Below are positions 1-11,417 of a DNA stretch of 64,000 bases, one piece after another; positions within the stretch are counted from its first letter, which is position 1; each line of letters starts with the position of its first letter. The notes beneath the pieces were generated by a model. The model had not been told where the DNA came from, ran no database searches, and was given only the letters and a program-made list of their open reading frames with translations. Source of the DNA: Przewalskia tangutica (taxonomy: Eukaryota; Streptophyta; Magnoliopsida; Solanales; Solanaceae); assembly GCA_029844215.1 (NCBI GenBank), contig JAQGDG010000153.1, forward strand, positions 238,574 to 302,573, written 5' to 3'. A program made the position numbers and the translations under genes.

Positions 1-2590
1 AGGATTTTATTTAAGTGTGGGATTAATTTTAGTGAGGATGAAAAGTGGGGACTAGTGGGCAAAACAAGTGGCACCTTGTGCCCTCTAAGTGGCAAAAATC
101 ATAGCATGCATAAGCTGATTTCAGCTCATATATCCACACTCCTCTCACTTTACTCCATTTCAAAAATCACCCCCCCCTTCACTCATCCATTCTTTCTTCC
201 TCCTCAAACAGATTTCCCCGTCTTCCAAAGTCAAGTTAGAGACTAAATTAACTCCATTTTCCAAGATTAAGTTCCTCTACAAAGTTCTAAGTCATGATAA
301 CTCCCCAAAACAGTGGAGTCGATAATAACTGGGCTGAAAATCTGCCCAGAAAACGTTTTTGTTGAAAATGAGCTATTTGGAAGAAAAACATGTAAGTAAG
401 ATGGTTTTAAACTTGTAAAGGATGCAAGCATGTCATTGTAAGTTGAAGAAATGGTAAAATGGAGTCAAATGGTGCAGTGGCCGATTTGGGACTGTTTCGG
501 CTAACCCAAGGTAAGATTTCTTCTTCTTATAGAGTAATTGGAAGTTAAATTATGTTGTAGTTAAGAGATGAACTTGTGTTAAGAGAAATTGGAAGTAAGA
601 AAATGCATGTGATTGTACTGGTGTTGTAGTTGAGCCGATTGGAGTGGCTTTACCGATTTGGGGCTATTTTGTATACATTGGATTTGATTGTTGTTGTTGT
701 TATCATTGTCATTGATTGCATGTTAAAATTGAAGAAAATCTTGATATTTAAAGTTGTACTTGTTTATATGAAAGTGTTGAAATATGAATTGAATTTTAAG
801 ACTTCAATTGGATTTTAAGGAATTATGAGAAGAGTTATGGAATTGTGATTTGTGGGTCGTGACATTCATGAAATTGTTGGGTATTGTAGTGTATTTAGGG
901 GATGTTTTGCTTAGTTATAATGCTGGAATTTCAGTTATGAATATGCATGTACATTGTGGTAATTACTAACATATGTTCTAAAGGGATAAAGGTGTAGAAA
1001 GGTCTTACATTTCACTCTCGTTGTTGTTGAAGTATGGACTGATTTTAAAGGTTGTTTTAATATGGATTAAGGGGCTAAATTAACATGAGAAATAGGTGTA
1101 TTAATCACCTTGGTTGTTGTAATTGTTGTACTCCATGAATGTAAAGAGAAAAAATGTATAACGATGACGTATATGGAGTATTTGAGACTGTTTTGGTTAT
1201 ATCCTTAAGTTGTGACTTGTTATAGATGTTGTTGACCTTGTGTGTGAATTGCGAATGTGTGTATAAGCAGGGGAAGTGCTGCCCAATTTATTTTATAAAA
1301 AGAGAGTCATCATTCGATACATAACGTATGCTAGTAATCATAGAGTTGCCAGACATATTATTATTGTTATAGGTTGAAGTGCTAATTGAGACGAATTATA
1401 ATTATTGAGTTGACATACACAACAAGCGGTATGTGAATGACATAGACAACAAGCGGTATGTGAAACTATCCTTTATTCTTTTTGGCATGATTTATATAAA
1501 ATAAGTGTACGGCGGACGTACACAGTTTCATTGCATCCTAATTCCTAGTGATACTTGATATGATAGTTGTCTTTGATTTTACAAGTGATAGTTCATTCTA
1601 TTTATTCCATTGAGAGTCAGATGATGATTTAATTTGTATATGGTTGCTCATGATATTATATTCGTGCAAAATATGATTATATTATTTCACTCAGTCCCAT
1701 GATGGGTCGGGTACGATTTATATATGATGATTTTACTGAGTCCTAGAATGGGCCGCGTACGATATATGTGGACAGGTATCCACGGATGTATGTATGGACA
1801 GGTATCCACGGATGTATATATGGATAGGTATCCACGGATGTATATGTGGACAGGTATCCACGAATGTATATGTGGACAGGTATCCACAGATATATATGTG
1901 GACAGGTATCCACGGATGTGACTTTATTCACCGAGTCCCAGAATGGGTCGGGTACAGTATATTATATGGACATGTATGACTCTCATTTCATAAGGCACAG
2001 TTGCATTGGTATCTTTGATTATTATACTTGTCTCTTGTTATCTTTCGACCAATTATGATCTTATTTATTGTACTTCATGTTTTATATACTCGGTACATTT
2101 TTCGTACTGACCCCCTTTCTCTGGGGGGCTGCGTTCATGTCCGCAGATATATACACTCGATTTGGTGATCCTCCAGCTTAGGATTTCTGCTCAGCTATTT
2201 GGAGAGCTCCATTATTCCGGAGCCTAGTTATTTTGGGCACAGATCCTTTTGATATAGACTTATGCATATTCAGTGCGAGCGAGTCTGTCGTCATATTTAA
2301 TTATCATACTCTTGAGGTGCAGACATGCGGTAGACACGTGTGGGTTGTGGTTCATTTTGGATATTCTCGTGTATAGGGACAGACTTGTCAGCTTGCCTAT
2401 TTTGTTATGATTGACTAGCTGTGACTCCTCAGGAGACAGGTTCATTTTTCTATATAGTGTTGTGAGTTAGCAGCTTATGTTTACAGGAAATCTACATTGT
2501 TCTTAGTATCAGTCTGATTATATGTGACAGGTCAGTATTAGGGTGCCCAGCTAGGGCACCAGTCACGGCCCGTCGGCTCGGGTCGTGACA
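1..2590 (+). mobile_element. Tekay-like Ty3/gypsy LTR, left end outside window
   Basis: The block ends in GGGTCGTGACA and is followed three bases later by an initiator-tRNA-Met primer-binding site and then by a gag start. This is the order expected for a 5' LTR and internal region on the plus strand. No TGT...-type left end is visible, so the LTR probably begins before the window. The related solo LTR at 42010-45113 is 3.1 kb long, which fits. Internal features include a 26-bp minisatellite and three copies of a motif like GAGTCCCAGAATGGGTCGGGTAC near 1690, 1738 and 1931. Lineage is inferred from the LTR end, primer site and gag start; no polymerase domain is present to confirm it. Confidence 0.75.
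1763..1922. repeat. 26-bp minisatellite inside LTR
   Basis: Six head-to-tail copies of a unit resembling GTGGACAGGTATCCACGGAT plus ATGTAT. The unit contains the imperfect palindrome TGGACAGGTATCCA. The short reading frames here on both strands come only from the repeat. Confidence 0.9.
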
Positions 2591-2593
2591 AAG

Positions 2594-2604
2594 TGGTATC
2601 AGAG
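2594..2604 (+). other. Primer-binding site (tRNA-iMet type)
   Basis: TGGTATCAGAG begins three bases after the LTR terminus CGTGACA. It matches the usual primer site of plant Ty3/gypsy and Ty1/copia elements, complementary to the 3' end of initiator tRNA-Met. Confidence 0.85.
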
Positions 2605-2766
2605 TAGTTCGTCCTCGGAATGTCTACAGACCGTGTGCAACAACACCATATCCATAAACAGGAGTCTACAACACATTTAGGATGTCATCTTTTCTTCTTA
2701 CTCTAAGATCGTGCGATAGAGTTATGTTATTAGGATAATCCCTATAGAAGTATTGTGTTTTCAGCT

Positions 2767-2823
2767 ATGCCTCCAAAGAAAGTGACAGCGGCCCAGAAGG
2801 GGATATATGGACTTTGTATATAG
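2767..2823 (+). pseudogene. gag start codons of truncated Tekay-like element
   Basis: An ATG downstream of the primer site opens with MPPKKVTAAQKG, the kind of basic start seen in Tekay/Del gag proteins. Similarity is lost after about twelve codons and a stop follows at 2821-2823. The rest of gag and all of pol are missing, so the element is cut off here by a deletion or by joining to unrelated DNA. Confidence 0.6.
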
Positions 2824-5677
2824 GTTGGTAAGATTGTTGTATAGTTGGTGTGATGATGATGTGCATCTATACGAACATATTTATTAGGGCCATATGTGTG
2901 TTGACTGAAGTGATTATGGGTTATCATGAGTTGTATAAGCTTTAATAATTGTTTGAAAGGTATATAACAGTTTAATGAATCCACATCAAGGAATAATATA
3001 TGTGCTAATTTGGAATATTTAGGAGGTGATGAACTGTCTGAGATTGTGATGAACTCTTAAAGATCATGTTTAATTGACTTAATGGCATACTATGTTGTTA
3101 GATTAAGCTATGTTGTATGCTTAAGTAATATGTAGGAATAATATTTGTATGGATGAAATGGTTTTATGGATTAAATGATTTGTTATGGTTAAGTCAGCAT
3201 GATATAGTGCAAGAATGTGCTAAGTTGTTCTATGGACATGTTAGTTCCTGCTATGATCCTGTGTTTGGTTCATCATATTTGTGAACTTGTTTTATCCAAA
3301 GAGGAACGCAGGCGTATGCGATGCCATGATAATCGATATGTTTAATTTTCATATGCCAATATACCAGAATTGTCACAATGCTGGTCTGAAATCCCTGGAT
3401 ACGTCATCTTATGTTTTGTTTAACTAAGTAAGATGTATGGTCAATCCAGTCTGGACATGTTAAATTTACAGAATATCATGACTTGGATTAGTAATCTTAT
3501 GTTGGTGTATTTAACCTCTGATTACATGTCTAACTTATTTATTTGGATAACCAGTGGAGTAGTTAAATGACCTGATTTGTGTGATCCTTAAGAGCTTGAT
3601 AATAGTCACCAAAGAATTTTATGTTTGAGACCTATCTGTGTAAACTGTCCACTATGCCTGCCTGAAGTTATATGAAATGGGCATGAGATTGTCTACAATG
3701 ATCTTATTGTGCTTGCTATGAATATGATTGACTAAAGATAAGTTGTCTTTGCTGCATTTTTGTCTTAGTTGTGATTGATTTTAAGGCTGCTTAGTTATGC
3801 CTTTAGGCTGTATGATTGTTATTTTTTTTAAAAAAGTGTCTACTGCTTTTAAAGGGGGCTGACTATTACTTTCTAGGTTCCATTTTCTGATAAACTAGTT
3901 ACTGCTTATTTTCCAATTTTATCATGATTTATTGGTCTGAAGTGTTAACTGAACTAGTGTAATCAAATGAGGTTCTCAACAGACGGTATTAGGATCTGTA
4001 TTGTTGTGTAAGGAATTGTTAATGAACAATATGTTAGTATGAGGTTGTTTATGTAGCATGAATACTAGCTAATTTATAATTGTCCCTCTGAAATGTATAT
4101 TAGTGGCCAAGAGTCAATCCAATTTATTTTATTTTCTTAGCATCCTATGTTTATAGTGTGTGCAAACCTGTAAATGAACTTGGAAAGATCTGAAGGTTAG
4201 CCGGATTAACTAGTTGAGCTAAAGATAGTCATAAATTCATGGTGTAACATGATCGTGATCATATTGTCTAACACATTTTCTCTGGTAGAAGCATGTATGG
4301 TTCTCTCAAATGTGTGACATGTATGAAATATTCCTAGGTGATAAAAAAAATGTGGCTTCGGTTTGAACCTAACAAAATGTTAACATAAGTATTTTAGTCT
4401 ATGTGTGAGTCAGTTTATCTTGTATATTCAGGACCGGCACTGATTCTAATATCTATTTAATTAGAGTGACTTTAGTCAAATTACCTATTTTTATCTAGAA
4501 GTAATTATTTTTTTTGAAAAAAGAGTAGAACTTTGGGACAAATCCAAAAAATGACGTAGAATATAGGGGGAGATATCATCATCCAAAAAATCATACGAAC
4601 TAGGCACGAGTTTTTCTACTTTAGAAAAAGGAAATTGAGACTCATCAAAGATAACATGACGACTAATCATTGTACAACGGGTAGTTTTTAGATATAGGGA
4701 AGAGGTTTAAAAATAATTCATATATTTTTTTAATCCATGCAGCCCTCTCTATGATAGATTTTCGATGACGGAAAATGGCTTTTCCGGTTGGAGTTACTTT
4801 GTAAAAGACCAGGTTTAAGTTGAGTGATGTATTAATATAAAAACAAAATAAATAATTCTATTAGCCTAAGTGATCATTTAAGAATTTTACTCGAGGAAGG
4901 GAGGATCCTTGGGCGTCAAGCTTGTCGATCAAAGACATAAAGGCAATTTCGACATTTACCTAGGGGTGACTTGTACATTACAATAGGTCAAACAGCTACC
5001 AAACATGTGTTCATTCCAAGAATTCAACTTTCTCCCCTATGAAAATGAAGATTACTCTTTCAAGCGAGATAATAATATCGACAACAAGAATACAGAACAA
5101 CTAAAACGGATGAAAAGAACATACACCGGAAATATTAAATCACATGTATGTAATTAAACTTTGATATTTTATTATCATAGACTCAGAAGACATCCAATTA
5201 TATTGATAATGACAAACAAGTCACGATCAATGTTGATCATTCACAGAAACCTATACTTTATTCTTTGGTGTATAATCTTTTACTTAAGAAATTGTATTAT
5301 GATTTACTCAAAACATTCTTAATAATAGTAATACTATTGTACAGATACATGTACAAACAATAGTGAAGCGATATTCGATAATTTTAATAATGTGAACATT
5401 CAGCAACACACATGTAATCATTTTAATTATGTTAACATTTACGATGTCAAAATACTTATTTTTTGAATATATTTTTTACACCGAGGAAGTAATTACTTTA
5501 TTTTTTGAAAAAAGAGTAGAACACTTGAGATAAGTCTAAGCGGCAATTCCTATATAAATCTTATTGGGAATATGAGTCGTCTCAATATTATTTGGACTCT
5601 CCCTTTATAAGTAGGTCTGGTGATTTAGCCATTCTTAGAGTTGAGGCATTGATCAAGCGACAAAAGAGACGACCCAA
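2824..5677. other. Unassigned AT-rich intergenic DNA
   Basis: I see no convincing gene, RNA or complete transposon. Two stretches near 4503-4545 and 5495-5540 share a block around TTTTTTGAAAAAAGAGTAGAAC, so part of the region is an old dispersed or duplicated repeat. A dinucleotide run (AT)n lies near 5709-5727. Confidence 0.5.
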
Positions 5678-5859
5678 ATGGATGGTATTCGATCTCTTTT
5701 TCGGCACTATATAATATATATATATATTACTAACAGATTTAAACACGTGATCCTATTAATGAAATCTCTCTTTATTTCTATCTTAGTTTACATTTTTTCA
5801 ATGAATATATCTTATTGCTGTGAGTCTCCTTAGCTTATCATTTATTTTTATTAAAATTT

Positions 5860-6357
5860 ATGTTGTGTTTTATTGTGATAGATCCATGGTCGCAAGATGG
5901 AACAATGCGGATCATTATTCAAGACGCCACTTACAGAGACGTGACTAATTGGAAATCATTACCAAAATCTTTTCTGCCGTTTACTATAGATGTTGCAAAA
6001 GAAGATCGGGGTTCAGAATCGAAAGCTTTTCTCCTGATAGTTGAACCAGATGACAGTATAGCTGCAGTTAAAGCGTACATTCAAGAGGAAAAAGGGATCC
6101 CTTTCAAGAAACAGAAGCTGTTGAATGAAGACGGGGGAGTATTGAGAGACGCACAAACACTTGTTTCTGCGGGAATTAAGAAAGGATCTACCTTAATCCT
6201 TCGATATGCACCGATAACAAAAATCACTGTGGTAACACAATCTGGTCGCAGGTTAAAGTTAATGGTAGAGAGCGATGACACAATTGCAGATGTTAAGGCG
6301 GCCATTAGAGAAAGGGAGGGTTTGGTCCTTTTCATGAAATATCTATGTTTGCCATAA
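5860..6357 (+). CDS. Divergent tandem ubiquitin-fold protein (possibly partial)
   Basis: The frame gives 165 residues. Residues about 56-116 look like a ubiquitin fold: a region like FLLIVEPDDSIAAVKAYIQE, then KGIPFKKQKLL, GG in mid-domain, and a closing STLILRY strand. A second fold begins at ITKITVVTQSGRRLKLMVES and stops after VKAAIREREG, about halfway through. The Gly-Gly tail needed for conjugation is absent. An upstream mini-exon is possible: ATGGATG at 5678-5684 followed by GT, with an AG at 5880-5881, would give MDDPWSQ in the same frame. The internal ATG at 5905 (MRIIIQ) is another candidate start. The abrupt end suggests a missing exon or truncation. This is probably a lineage-specific ubiquitin-like gene or fragment; its function is unknown. 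Confidence 0.55.
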   Translation: MLCFIVIDPWSQDGTMRIIIQDATYRDVTNWKSLPKSFLPFTIDVAKEDRGSESKAFLLIVEPDDSIAAVKAYIQEEKGIPFKKQKLLNEDGGVLRDAQTLVSAGIKKGSTLILRYAPITKITVVTQSGRRLKLMVESDDTIADVKAAIREREGLVLFMKYLCLP

Positions 6358-7306
6358 TTTTCAGTTTATTATCATTTTGTAAAAAAGGAGAAAGATATTA
6401 TCTATTATCATTTTTTATTCCGTCCGAATCAAAATGTGGCGGGTTCCTATCCGTTCTAACCATAGCAGTACCGCTTGCAATTATTTCACCTAAATTCTAA
6501 CCATGAATTTCAATAATATACAAATATTAATACATATACAATAAAAAAACAAAAAAATAAGTGACGCAGGTTGGTGGTATACCGAGCCCACCAGCTAAAT
6601 ATGTAAAAACCATTTTCACCCATGATTGGGGCTGCTGTCCTCACTCGATGAATGGGGTTGTTTTTGGGCCTCAGGCCCAACGAAAGCGCCTAACATGCAA
6701 ATTTTGGACCCCATTGGGCCCACGCGAGGCTCATGCAAAGGGGAAAAGAAAAAGGCGGTCAGAAGGCATCTATACTTAACACATTCAACAAGAAAAATAT
6801 TTATTACAGATATCTTTTAAACACAAGTGAGGGTAACCTTCAAGATAGTACATGGATACACACAACAAATACTCAAATATATAGAATACGAATGTCACAA
6901 ATTTAAAACAGGCCCAAAACATTAAAAGCGGGAAAAAGAGAAGAAGGGGAACAGTGTGTACATGCCCCAATTCATGCACTCTTGTTTATCTATGATATAG
7001 TGTTGGTATATAAAGTATGCATATTTAACACTAATCTGCATATAATAGTGTACACCTGATGTATACCAATATCTGACCATTAAAGTGGAAATTAAAAATG
7101 GCAACAGGGATGAAAGTCATACTAAAAACACACATAGCTATAAATCTAGGATATATTCTGGTATATCAAGAGTATACACCCTCATACTCAGTAGTATATC
7201 TCAAACATATAGACACCACACGGTCTAAATCATATCGACTTACAACTTAACTGGCCATCACTTAAAACACATAGACACCATCAAAGAGGGTCCCACAGTC
7301 TTGAGG
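6358..7306. other. Unassigned intergenic DNA
   Basis: No coding signal is convincing. A GC-richer patch at 6560-6770, with GGGCCTCAGGCCC-type inverted bases, resembles decayed LTR sequence but has no clear ends. Confidence 0.4.
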
Positions 7307-9008
7307 TGTCACACCTCTCTAGTTACAAAGTAAACAAGAGAAATAAGTTTGACATACATTCTTCAAGTTACCATTCTGGGCAGAATCATTCTTATTCATT
7401 TGTTGGACTCAGTAAAGAAAGGAAATGAATTATACAAGTTCATGAGATGGAGCTTATCAATAGCTGATACTGTAGGAAATCCTAACAAACTGATTCATCG
7501 TCTATAAATTCATACATGCGTCGTGAAATGCAAATATCGGGTAAAAAGGGACGCAAGTACATTTGAATTATAAAGTAACTGAATAAGCATATACATGATA
7601 TTTTAGGAATTGACACAAACTGTAAAGTGAGTATAAGAATATATAGTATCAGATATGAATGGAATAAAACATGATAAATTATTTTAAATGGGAGAGCCTT
7701 AGTGTAACCGACATGAAATCACCACGTAAGTATGTGGCATCTGATTTCTATCATATTAGCTAAGTCATCTCGTACCTTGCTGGGGGTACAATACATGAAC
7801 ATGATATATATAGATCTAATAAACCTCAACTTATAACATGAAGGAATCGTCCTAACTAAGCAGATCGATCATTATCCTACGTTGTCATACGTAGATTCAA
7901 GTATTAAACCTTCTCAGTAATACGTGCATCTCTCAAAACATGAACATAAATGTAATTGACTTGTAAGCCCATGAATTTCATAATTATAAATTGTAACATG
8001 ATTTATAAGTATGATTCAACGTGTGTAATTATAATATAACTTGTAAGAGACATGGAAACATGTATAATTCATAGAACATGATAATGTAGATTCACGATTT
8101 GTATTTAAGAGCCTATGAAATTCAAGTTATGGGTATTCATAGATTACACTCAAGATTCATGGAAATTATAATGACATATCATGAGTACAATTAACGAAAT
8201 CGTAGTATAAGCATGCTATATAGTTGTACATGTAGTTAGAGTTATCATGAGTTAGAGCTAAATCCTAAGTATGAGACAAATAACAGTTTATGAATAACGT
8301 GACGTGTGAAAGAAAAAATGATGTTACCACATGTAGATAGAAGACCTATATACATTTATCACTCTTAAACTCATAATAAAGTCTGAACCTTGAAGAAGAG
8401 TTCCAAAAGTTCGAACTTTGAACCTTGAGATGAGTTTTCTTGAAAACCTAGGTTAGAAATGAAGGATTTCACTTAGCATATGAGTAGAATTGATAGAAAA
8501 CGCATTGGATTACATAGAAGGACTTACATAGAGTTATGATGATGAAGGAAGGAGAAGAACTTCGTGTTAGGGCTTGAGAGAATAGAGAATGACTTAAAAT
8601 GATTGAAAAACACGACTTAAATATTGCTCAGTCGTTGACCCACTTTGCGGTATCTTTTATGGTATCCATAAAAGTCAGTCGTAAAATGAATGTTAATTTC
8701 CATAAATTGAATTTCCTCCAACTGAATTACCGTACCATTCTAGGGTCCGTAAATTTTCTATACTGGGTTTTACAGCTCGTAAAACTTATACAATTCGTAG
8801 AACCCTACCGTAATTCATAACAATGACTTAATTTCTGGGAAACGACTTACGGTACATTATTACGACCTGTAAAACCTTTTATAATCGAATCTAGGCGTAA
8901 AAACTTAGATTGCTGATTTGGAATGATTTTTTAATCCCAACACTTGCATCTTTGTTTCTAGCTCTTGAATCATGAAAAATGCCTAGTTGAAAGGTACAAG
9001 GTATTACA
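7307..9008 (-). mobile_element. LTR-like block, minus orientation
   Basis: Read on the minus strand, the block starts TGTAATACCTTGTACC and ends GGTGTGACA, giving TG...CA ends about 1.7 kb apart. The first few hundred bases on that strand carry repeated CGTAA and TACGG words (8640-8910), common in solanaceous gypsy LTRs. No primer site or target duplication is visible (flanks TGAGG and TAGTA). It may be the 3' LTR of the element that carried the env-like frame immediately to the right. Boundaries are tentative. Confidence 0.45.
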
Positions 9009-9019
9009 TAGTAAGTCTA

Positions 9020-10370
9020 TATTCTCCACATGCTTCTCCTTCATTCTTGCAATTTTAGTCTCCTTTACTGCAAGTTATTCCCTTAACTCTTGCACCTCAG
9101 CATATGCATTACCAACCAGACCATGTTGATCCATATGTTCCAAAGTTCCAATGACATCTTTGGTCATTTGATACTGCCAAATTTTAACTGGCACCTTGAA
9201 ATGCTCAAAGAGATCAGCCAACCATAATCTATATGTTAGACCATAACCTTTATTTTCTTATAGAGAGATCTTATACATATGTTGAAGTATGAGACTGGGC
9301 AGATCTACTTGGACACCAGAGTTAAGAAGCTCCATGAGTGTCATGTCCAAAAAAGTAGTCGTGGTTCTTCTCTTCTTCCTAGGCACAATCACACAATGAA
9401 CAACCTCAAAGTACAATTGATAAGAGTCTGGGCATCTCTCTTTTTAGTGCTCTTTTATATTGCATGGTTGATGGATTGTTTGTGAATTTCCTTGTGATGT
9501 CCAGGCATGTTCCATTTCTTAGAGTGAAGGTTATTCATTCTTTGCATATTTTGCGTAGCCCTTAAAGGCTACTTGTAGAATTTCTCCCAACTTTAGGGCA
9601 TTCAGAGTAATTTAAACTTCCAAAACAGTGTTGGTAATGTGGTTTTTCTTGAAGGTGGTATTAATATAGAATTTAATTACCTGCTCCTTGCATATTTTTT
9701 TCTTTTCCTCTCTCAGTAGTCAGTAGGAATAAGTAACCCCATCCTTAGTGCTCTATCATTTCTAGCAATGTTGTCATCTCAGTTCCCCATGACCAATGAC
9801 TATCCTTCCTCTCAACACAGATTATCTCTTGATTGTTAGGATCACTTGTCCAGATCGGTTACCTCTTCAAGGTTGAAGTAATTCTCAATATCCCTGAAGT
9901 CTTGATTCTCAAACTCAAATGACGATTCATCCATTTCACTCACAGTTGGGTGATCAATCAGTTTGAACTGATAAGAACTGAGTTTGCCAACCTGTTTCAA
10001 TATACCATTTTTCCTGACTGTGAAGCTTCCACAACCTTCCCTTTTTGTGTCTTTCTCCCTCGATGCATTCTTATCTATAGATTCTCCCAATGATTCTGAA
10101 TCACGCTAAGCAGTGCTAGTTCTAAAATAGTGTGTTTTTAGTTTACTACCTTTCATTGCCTTTTCAATTCTTGTTCAGCCCTCCTCTTTTTACCCCTAGT
10201 GTGAGAAGTTCTTTGTTTCACTGCGGTCTCACCTTCATCCGCTTCTTCTATCTCAAGCCTTAGAAAAGACTCACCAGATGCCCTTCTAAGTTTCAATCTC
10301 ACCTTCTTCACATTGAATTTTGTGATGAGCACCTCATCTTCCGAATCAATCAGGCTATCTGCAACCTAAA
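9020..10370 (-). pseudogene. Decayed env-like / 'plant transposon protein' frame
   Basis: Read right to left, fragments in different frames line up as one protein. An acidic and basic N-terminal part includes DSEDEVLITKFNVKKVRLK and RGKKRRAEQE. A middle segment lies at 9842-10090. A conserved C-terminal part includes VVHCVIVPRKKRRTTT, LDMTLMELLNSGV, YGLTYRLWLADLFEHFKVPV and LAVKETKIARMKEKH. The core resembles the protein family often annotated in Solanaceae retroelements as env-like or 'putative plant transposon protein'. Several frameshifts and stops interrupt it. Family assignment is from pattern recognition, and no function should be assumed. It sits directly upstream, on its own strand, of the LTR-like block at 7307-9008. 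Confidence 0.5.
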
Positions 10371-11417
10371 GAATTGATATTTATATTAAAATAGCTTCAA
10401 ATATTTATTACTCTTCTGAACGTCTTCTTCAATTTCTCTCCCCAAATCTTTAAAGCTTTCCCCCCAACTCTCTCTTTCAAATATTTATATTAAAGATCAT
10501 TGAAACTTGGTTTGAATTTCTAGATCTCCGTATTTGTAATATATTTAGATTGGGTAATATTGGATTTTGTTGGAAACATCTTCAATGTCAATTTTGAAGG
10601 TGTTTGGGTATGATTTGAGGTGAACTTGTGAAGAACTTTAGAATAAAAACTCGAGGTTGAATTCATATGAATCCATCTATGTATATTCATTTTTCCTTAT
10701 GTATATAATGTAATCGCGTATATCCATGAAAATTTATGTGTAATATACAATATGATATATACAGGTCATAATGACGTTTATAGAAATCTGTAATATACAA
10801 CGTGATAAACAAGTAAATGAGTTTTTAATAGCGGTTATCAAAAATTTCTTCAACTATTCTCCATATTATAGGCTATTAATGATGGAGGTTCAATCAAAGA
10901 ACCCTGAGAAAGAAGATTAGAGGAAGAGGATAAAAGTGAAGGAGAAAAAATAATTCTTCGTTGAATGTCGTTTTTTCCTTCCTAGGTCTTCTAAAATGGT
11001 ATATTTTGTATTGACAAAAAATGATAAATGGGATGGTCGTTAACTTTTGCCCTTCAAATGGGTTAATTTTTAATTGTTATTCTTCAAAATTAAATTTATG
11101 CATGCGGAACATAATTCTTTAAGCGTGGCATAACTTGTGTGGTATTATGATGTAAAAATATAAACTTATATTTCGAAAAAAAACTATTTATTATAAAGAG
11201 ACAAAAATTGTAGACCAACACAAAATAGAGGCAAAATGAAAAGTTGAATTAGCTTTTTTCTTTGAAATAAAAAAGTTAACTTCAATTTTTATGATAAAAG
11301 TGCAACTTTTTGTAATAAGAAAATTAACTTGAGTTAGCTTGTTTTATTAAAATTTTTATGGTAAAAATTTAAATTTTTAATTTTTTTTGATAACTAATCT
11401 TTTCCATTAATCACAAG

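Noticed and set aside
1763..1922. CRISPR-like regular direct repeats
   Set aside because: Units are contiguous with no spacers and lie inside a plant LTR; a minisatellite.
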